The notes under the pieces were generated by a model, which was not told where the DNA came from, did no database searches, and saw only the letters and a list, made by a program, of their open reading frames with translations. The translations under genes and the position numbers were made by a program. DNA of 9,830 nucleotides from Chryseobacterium gleum (lineage in GTDB: Bacteria > Bacteroidota > Bacteroidia > Flavobacteriales_D > Crocinitomicaceae), in assembly GCA_945877045.1 (NCBI GenBank), contig CAMCQW010000055.1, positions 1 through 9,830 on the forward strand, in the 5' to 3' direction. This document shows positions 7,021 through 9,830 of this stretch, piece by piece (positions within the stretch are counted from its first letter, which is position 1; each line of letters begins with the position of its first letter).

Positions 7021-8574
7021 TTATAAAGGGATTTCTTCGTGTTCTTTGTCTACAAAAGAATAATCTAATAAATTTAAAGAGCTTACCCCAATAACAGGGA
7101 TCCACTTTTTAAATTTAAAGTACCACGCCCATTGCTTAGAGCGTAAAAACCCGCCCTTTTTGAAATATCCCTCAAGGTATGGATGAACTTGTAGTGACAC
7201 ACCGCTAACTTTTTGGTCTAAAACCAAGAATTTTAGATTGGCTTCAATTTCCTCAGCAAATAAAATACTTGCCTGTATTTCGCCCGTTCCACTACATGTT
7301 GGACATGCTTCAGCTGTTTTTATCTCCGTTTGAGGACGAACACGTTGCCGAGTAATTTCAATAATTCCAAATTTTGAAGGTGGAATAATATTGTGTTTCG
7401 CACGATCTGAACGCATGAACTCCTTCATCTTTTCAAATAGAACCCGATTGTTTTCTTTCTCGTGCATATCGATAAAATCGACACAAATGATACCGCCCAT
7501 GTCACGCAATTGCAGAACACGCGCTACTTCTGCAGCCGCTTCAAGGTTAGTTCCTAAAGCATTGTTTTCTTGTCCGTCAGCCCCCTTCCTATTGCCGCTA
7601 TTAACGTCAATAACATGCATCGCCTCTGTATGTTCAATAATCAAATAACCACCGCTAGGCATAGGGACTTTCTTTCCAAATAGGGTTTTTATTTGCTTAT
7701 TTACTCCAAACTTTTCGAAAATAGGAATTTTTGAATCGTATGCTTTTAGAATTTCTTCTTTACCAGGCGAGATGCCCATTATATATGTTTTCATTTCTGA
7801 AAACATTTTTTGGTCATTTACATAAATGTTTGTAAAGTCCCCGTTAAGTAAGTCCCTAAGTATAGATGTAGTTGTGTTTAGTTCGCCTAAAACGCGTTTC
7901 GGGGCATCTGATCCTTTCGTATTTGAATGAATCTTTTGCCACTTTTCCAATAAATCATTCAGGTCTTGCTCTAAATCTTCGGTAAGTCTATTTTCTGCGA
8001 CCGTTCGAATGATAACACCAAAATTCTTGGGTATAATCCTTTCCATTAAATCTTTAAGACGTTTCCGTTCTTCCGGCTCTTTGATTTTTTGAGAAATCGA
8101 AATTTTATTAGAGAAGGGTGCTAAAACTAGGTAACGGCCAGCTAATGTTATTTCAGAAGAAAGCCGAGGGCCTTTTGTTGAAATGGGCTCCTTTGCGATT
8201 TGAACCAGTATAGATTGTGATGAGGATAGAACGGCATCAATCTTGCCGGACTTCTCTATTTCTTTCTCTAGTTTAAAATACCGTAAATCATGCACACTTT
8301 GCTTATTCCGCATCGTGTCCTTGGTGAATTTGTTTAATGAGTTAAACTGTTGCCCAAGGTCCAAATAATGTAAAAAAGCATCTTTGTCATGGCCAACATC
8401 TACAAACGCGGCGTTTAAACTGGGAGAAAGTCTGCGGATTTTTCCTAAATAGACGTCGCCAACAGCAAAGTCTGAATTTCCTCGCTCTTCATGAAGTTCT
8501 ATTAATTTACTATCTCGAAGCAAGGCTAACCAAACTCCGTTAGTTCTTGCGTCTACTACTAGTTCAAAGCCCAC
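7021..8574 (-). CDS. rng: Ribonuclease E/G family endoribonuclease, GTG start
   Basis: Single-strand endoribonuclease of the RNase E/G family, expected to process rRNA and mRNA. An S1-like domain (GDVYLGKIRRLSPSLNAAFVDVG, residues 39-61 onward) sits in the N-terminal third. The catalytic Mg2+ aspartates are in VIDVNSGNR (D323) and CVDFIDM (D366). The zinc-link CPTCSGTG at 424-431 supplies C424 and C427. The 517-residue length is normal for Bacteroidota RNase G-like proteins, and there is no long RNase E scaffold tail. The start is GTG at 8572-8574: the frame is open upstream to 8647 but has no ATG, and MGFELVVDARTNGVWLALL matches the family N-terminus. No Shine-Dalgarno is present; the leader is AAAAAATTCACT. 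A large stem-loop ends 17 bases upstream. recX follows with a 1-base gap. Confidence 0.97.
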   Translation of the reverse strand: MGFELVVDARTNGVWLALLRDSKLIELHEERGNSDFAVGDVYLGKIRRLSPSLNAAFVDVGHDKDAFLHYLDLGQQFNSLNKFTKDTMRNKQSVHDLRYFKLEKEIEKSGKIDAVLSSSQSILVQIAKEPISTKGPRLSSEITLAGRYLVLAPFSNKISISQKIKEPEERKRLKDLMERIIPKNFGVIIRTVAENRLTEDLEQDLNDLLEKWQKIHSNTKGSDAPKRVLGELNTTTSILRDLLNGDFTNIYVNDQKMFSEMKTYIMGISPGKEEILKAYDSKIPIFEKFGVNKQIKTLFGKKVPMPSGGYLIIEHTEAMHVIDVNSGNRKGADGQENNALGTNLEAAAEVARVLQLRDMGGIICVDFIDMHEKENNRVLFEKMKEFMRSDRAKHNIIPPSKFGIIEITRQRVRPQTEIKTAEACPTCSGTGEIQASILFAEEIEANLKFLVLDQKVSGVSLQVHPYLEGYFKKGGFLRSKQWAWYFKFKKWIPVIGVSSLNLLDYSFVDKEHEEIPL

Positions 8575-8591
8575 AGTGAATTTTTTATGTA

Positions 8592-8635
8592 AAATAATGA
8601 AAGCCCAACCTTTTAATGTTGAGCTTTCATTATTT
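8592..8635 (-). terminator. Stem-loop between the small basic gene and rng (terminator or attenuator)
   Basis: AAATAATGAAAGC (8592-8604) pairs perfectly with GCTTTCATTATTT (8623-8635). Beyond a C/A mismatch, a further 4 bp (CAAC with GTTG) close an 8-nt loop. On the minus strand the 3' arm ends in CATTATTTTA, a U-rich base like an intrinsic terminator. It lies 12 bases after the stop of the small basic gene and ends 17 bases before the GTG of rng. No good promoter lies between it and rng, so some transcripts must read through, which makes an attenuator or leader structure plausible. Confidence 0.75.
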
Positions 8636-8646
8636 AAATGGTAAGC

Positions 8647-8739
8647 TTATTTTTTCTTTTTATGACGATTTTTTCTTAATCGTTTCTTACGCTTGTGCGT
8701 CGCCATTTTATGTCTTTTTCTCTTCTTACCGCTTGGCAT
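8647..8739 (-). CDS. Conserved very small basic protein (30 aa)
   Basis: ATG at 8739 opens a 30-codon frame ending in TAA at 8647-8649. The product begins MPSGKKRKRHKMATHKRKK and continues with RLRKNRH and four lysines; 21 of its 30 residues are Lys, Arg or His. I recall nearly identical short proteins beside HU and RNase G in many Bacteroidota genomes, usually unannotated or called hypothetical. That conservation at amino-acid level, a strong promoter upstream and a terminator-like hairpin downstream argue for a real gene. The composition suggests RNA binding, for example a ribosomal or ribosome-associated protein, but no function can be proven here. It lies between HU (108-bp gap) and rng. 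Confidence 0.88.
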   Translation of the reverse strand: MPSGKKRKRHKMATHKRKKRLRKNRHKKKK

Positions 8740-8776
8740 ATTGTAAAGTTTATCGTGTTGAATTTAATTTTTTATG

Positions 8777-8805
8777 CGTTTTAAAGCTACATCATGTTTA
8801 AAACG
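8777..8805. promoter_or_regulatory. Inverted repeat at the predicted transcription start of the small basic gene
   Basis: CGTTTTAAA (8777-8785) and TTTAAAACG (8797-8805) form a perfect 9-bp inverted repeat with an 11-bp spacer. It starts about where transcription from the adjacent -7 box (8811-8818) should begin, so the mRNA may carry a 5'-terminal stem-loop. Alternatively the DNA is an operator. A 5'-end hairpin could shield a transcript from RNase E/G-type 5'-end sensing, which is notable because rng is downstream. Structure is seen; role is inferred. Confidence 0.5.
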
Positions 8806-8810
8806 GATTG

Positions 8811-8841
8811 CAAAGGTAAGATATTTTTTTATATTTTCAAA
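8811..8841 (-). promoter_or_regulatory. Strong Bacteroidota-type promoter of the small basic gene (and rng)
   Basis: On the minus strand TTTG (8838-8841) is followed by exactly 19 bp and then TACCTTTG (8811-8818), a full match to the Bacteroidota -33/-7 consensus with ideal spacing. The start would lie near 8804-8806, giving a leader of about 65 nt before the ATG at 8739. It overlaps the last part of the HU downstream region, so the small basic gene can be expressed independently of HU. Confidence 0.75.
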
Positions 8842-8847
8842 AAGACA

Positions 8848-9138
8848 TCACCCAATTGTAAGCTCCTTTTTAACTTGCTCTACAAATGTTTTCGATGCTT
8901 TGAACGTGGGAACGTTATGTGCTGGTATAATTATGGTCGTGTTTTTTGAAATATTTCTGCCGGTCTTTTGTGCTCTTTCTTTTACAATAAAACTACCAAA
9001 ACCTCTTAAATAAACGTTTTTTCCACTAGTAAGTGAAGTTTTAATCGAAGACATAAACGCTTCTACCGCTCTTAATACTTCTGCTTTTTCCAATCCTGTT
9101 TGCGTAGCAATTTCAGTTACAATGTCTGCTTTGGTCAT
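8848..9138 (-). CDS. HU/IHF-family nucleoid DNA-binding protein
   Basis: Small dimeric architectural protein that bends DNA in the nucleoid. The 96-residue product starts MTKADIVTEIATQTG, the classic HU N-terminal helix, and contains VYLRGFGSFIVKERAQKTGRN (about 42-62), IIIPAHNVPTFKASKTF (about 69-85) and a basic C-terminal helix. A longer frame reaches an ATG at 9216, but its extra 26 residues are not HU-like and would start upstream of the predicted promoter, so 9138 is chosen. The arm reads RNISKN instead of RNPxTG, so the DNA-intercalating proline of classical HU is Ile63; I believe this is common in Bacteroidota. It diverges from mutY. Confidence 0.97.
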   Translation of the reverse strand: MTKADIVTEIATQTGLEKAEVLRAVEAFMSSIKTSLTSGKNVYLRGFGSFIVKERAQKTGRNISKNTTIIIPAHNVPTFKASKTFVEQVKKELTIG

Positions 9139-9146
9139 AATAATTT

Positions 9147-9179
9147 TTTGTTTTATAAATTTAACAATGAGTAGTTTTG
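9147..9179 (+). promoter_or_regulatory. Candidate mutY promoter
   Basis: TTTG at 9147-9150, 21 bp, then TAGTTTTG at 9172-9179, a full match to TAnnTTTG. Transcription would start near 9186, giving a leader of about 64 nt that includes the T8-A14 tract. The -33 box lies inside the region transcribed as the HU leader, so this promoter and the HU promoter should exclude each other. Inferred from consensus. Confidence 0.5.
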
Positions 9180-9183
9180 GGTA

Positions 9184-9191
9184 CAAAAATA
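9184..9191 (-). promoter_or_regulatory. Candidate -7 box of the HU promoter
   Basis: Read on the minus strand this is TATTTTTG, a full TAnnTTTG match, giving a start near 9177 and a leader of about 40 nt before the HU ATG at 9138. No clear TTTG -33 box is seen at the usual distance. It sits 4 bp from the opposing mutY -7 box. Confidence 0.5.
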
Positions 9192-9216
9192 AATTAGTTA
9201 TTAATTTAAAAGACAC

Positions 9217-9238
9217 TTTTTTTTAAAAAAAAAAAAAA
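9217..9238. repeat. T8-A14 homopolymer tract in the mutY leader
   Basis: Eight T (9217-9224) are followed directly by fourteen A (9225-9238), ending 11 bases before the mutY ATG. The tract is likely to slip during replication and to bend DNA, and its T8A8 core is self-complementary. It is non-coding, so length changes would act on transcription or translation, not on the reading frame. Confidence 0.85.
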
Positions 9239-9249
9239 GAAACAATTAA

Positions 9250-9830
9250 ATGGTTAATTATCAAGGCGTTTTAATTTCATGGTATCAAATAAACAAGCGT
9301 GATTTGCCCTGGCGAAAAACGAAAGACCCCTACAAAATTTGGTTGAGCGAGATTTTATTACAGCAAACTCGCGTAAATCAAGGGCTTCCTTACTACCTAA
9401 AGTTTGTTGAGGCATATCCAACACTGAAAAGTCTTTCTACTGCAAATGAAGATGATGTGCTTCGTCTATGGCAAGGGCTTGGATATTATTCAAGGGCTAG
9501 AAATATGCTAGCAACAGCAAAAGAGCTTGAAAATAATTATAGGGGTGCTTTCCCTACTCTTTACACTGAGATTATTAAGTTGAAAGGCGTAGGGGAATAT
9601 ACTGCAGCGGCAATTGCATCTTTCTCTTTTGATGAACAAGTAGCGGTAGTAGACGGAAATGTCTTTCGGGTATTGAGTAGGCTTTTTGATGTTGAAACAC
9701 CAATTGATTCGAGCGCTGGAAAAAGGGAGTTCAAAATTTTAGCTGCAGCATTATTGGACAGAAAGAACCCGGCAATTTTTAACCAAGCGATCATGGAATT
9801 TGGCGCTCTTCAATGCACCCCGCAAACCCC
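9250..9830 (+). CDS. mutY: A/G-specific adenine glycosylase MutY, N-terminal part (3' end off window)
   Basis: Base-excision repair enzyme that removes adenine mispaired with 8-oxoguanine. From the ATG at 9250 there are 193 full codons. WLSEILLQQTRV places the catalytic Glu at E34. The helix-hairpin-helix is LKGVGEYTAAAIASF (111-125), and VAVVDGNVFRVLSR gives the catalytic Asp D135. MEFGALQC ends at C189, the first cysteine of the [4Fe-4S] cluster loop; the remaining cysteines and the 8-oxoG-recognition domain are outside the window. The N-terminus (SWYQINKRDLPWR) is typical, which supports the start. There is no Shine-Dalgarno; the leader is A-rich (GAAACAATTAA before ATG). It diverges from HU. 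Confidence 0.97.
   Translation, partial: MVNYQGVLISWYQINKRDLPWRKTKDPYKIWLSEILLQQTRVNQGLPYYLKFVEAYPTLKSLSTANEDDVLRLWQGLGYYSRARNMLATAKELENNYRGAFPTLYTEIIKLKGVGEYTAAAIASFSFDEQVAVVDGNVFRVLSRLFDVETPIDSSAGKREFKILAAALLDRKNPAIFNQAIMEFGALQCTPQT

Noticed and set aside
8774..9013. 79-codon plus-strand ORF opposite HU
   Set aside because: Antisense to the HU gene and the promoter of the small basic gene; composition and similarity support the minus-strand genes.
9139..9216. 26-residue N-terminal extension of HU
   Set aside because: Not HU-like, A/T-rich, and its start would precede the predicted HU transcription start; Met at 9138 gives the standard N-terminus.
1..9830. Mobile elements, defence genes, CRISPR, tRNA or rRNA
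   Set aside because: No transposase, integrase, repeat-spacer array or RNA gene is visible on either strand; almost all bases are accounted for by housekeeping genes.

Overview
The window looks like chromosomal housekeeping DNA from an AT-rich member of the Bacteroidota, probably near the Flavobacteriales. Four things support this. All eight starts whose upstream sequence is visible lack a Shine-Dalgarno motif, and most follow A/T-rich leaders. Several intergenic gaps hold the Bacteroidota promoter pattern TTTG-N19-21-TAnnTTTG. The protein sequences are Bacteroidota-like: HU, a lysyl-tRNA synthetase with a C-terminal extension, a ~517-residue RNase E/G and a tiny Lys/Arg-rich protein. The order mutY / HU / small basic protein / rng is also one I associate with this phylum. 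No mobile element, CRISPR array, tRNA, rRNA or phage gene is visible, and no gap without a gene exceeds 130 bases.

Left part (1-3403). The first 756 codons of ileS run leftward off the window edge. This isoleucyl-tRNA synthetase has GIHH where HIGH is expected, plus KMSKR, so it belongs to the IleRS2-like group. A 127-bp divergent spacer carries three copies of CAAGAATA. It separates ileS from a secreted Mn-type superoxide dismutase that has an unusual ~115-residue C-terminal His/Cys-bearing helical domain.

Middle (3446-7019). mgtE (Mg2+ transport) has a near-leaderless promoter and is followed after 24 bp by lysS. lysS meets the convergent recX tail to tail, the two stop codons sharing TTAA.

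Right part (7021-9830). On the minus strand the order is HU, a 30-residue very basic protein, rng and recX, probably partly cotranscribed. The small basic gene has a textbook promoter with an inverted repeat at its predicted transcription start. A strong stem-loop lies just before the GTG start of rng, where it could act as terminator, attenuator or feedback element for this RNA-processing enzyme. HU and mutY diverge from face-to-face promoters whose -7 boxes are 4 bp apart. The mutY leader contains a T8-A14 tract; mutY runs off the right edge at the first cysteine of its iron-sulfur loop.

I see no convincing new multi-gene system. The points most worth attention are the secreted SOD fusion, the altered IleRS motif, the regulatory structures around the HU / small basic protein / rng cluster, and the overlapping HU and mutY promoters.
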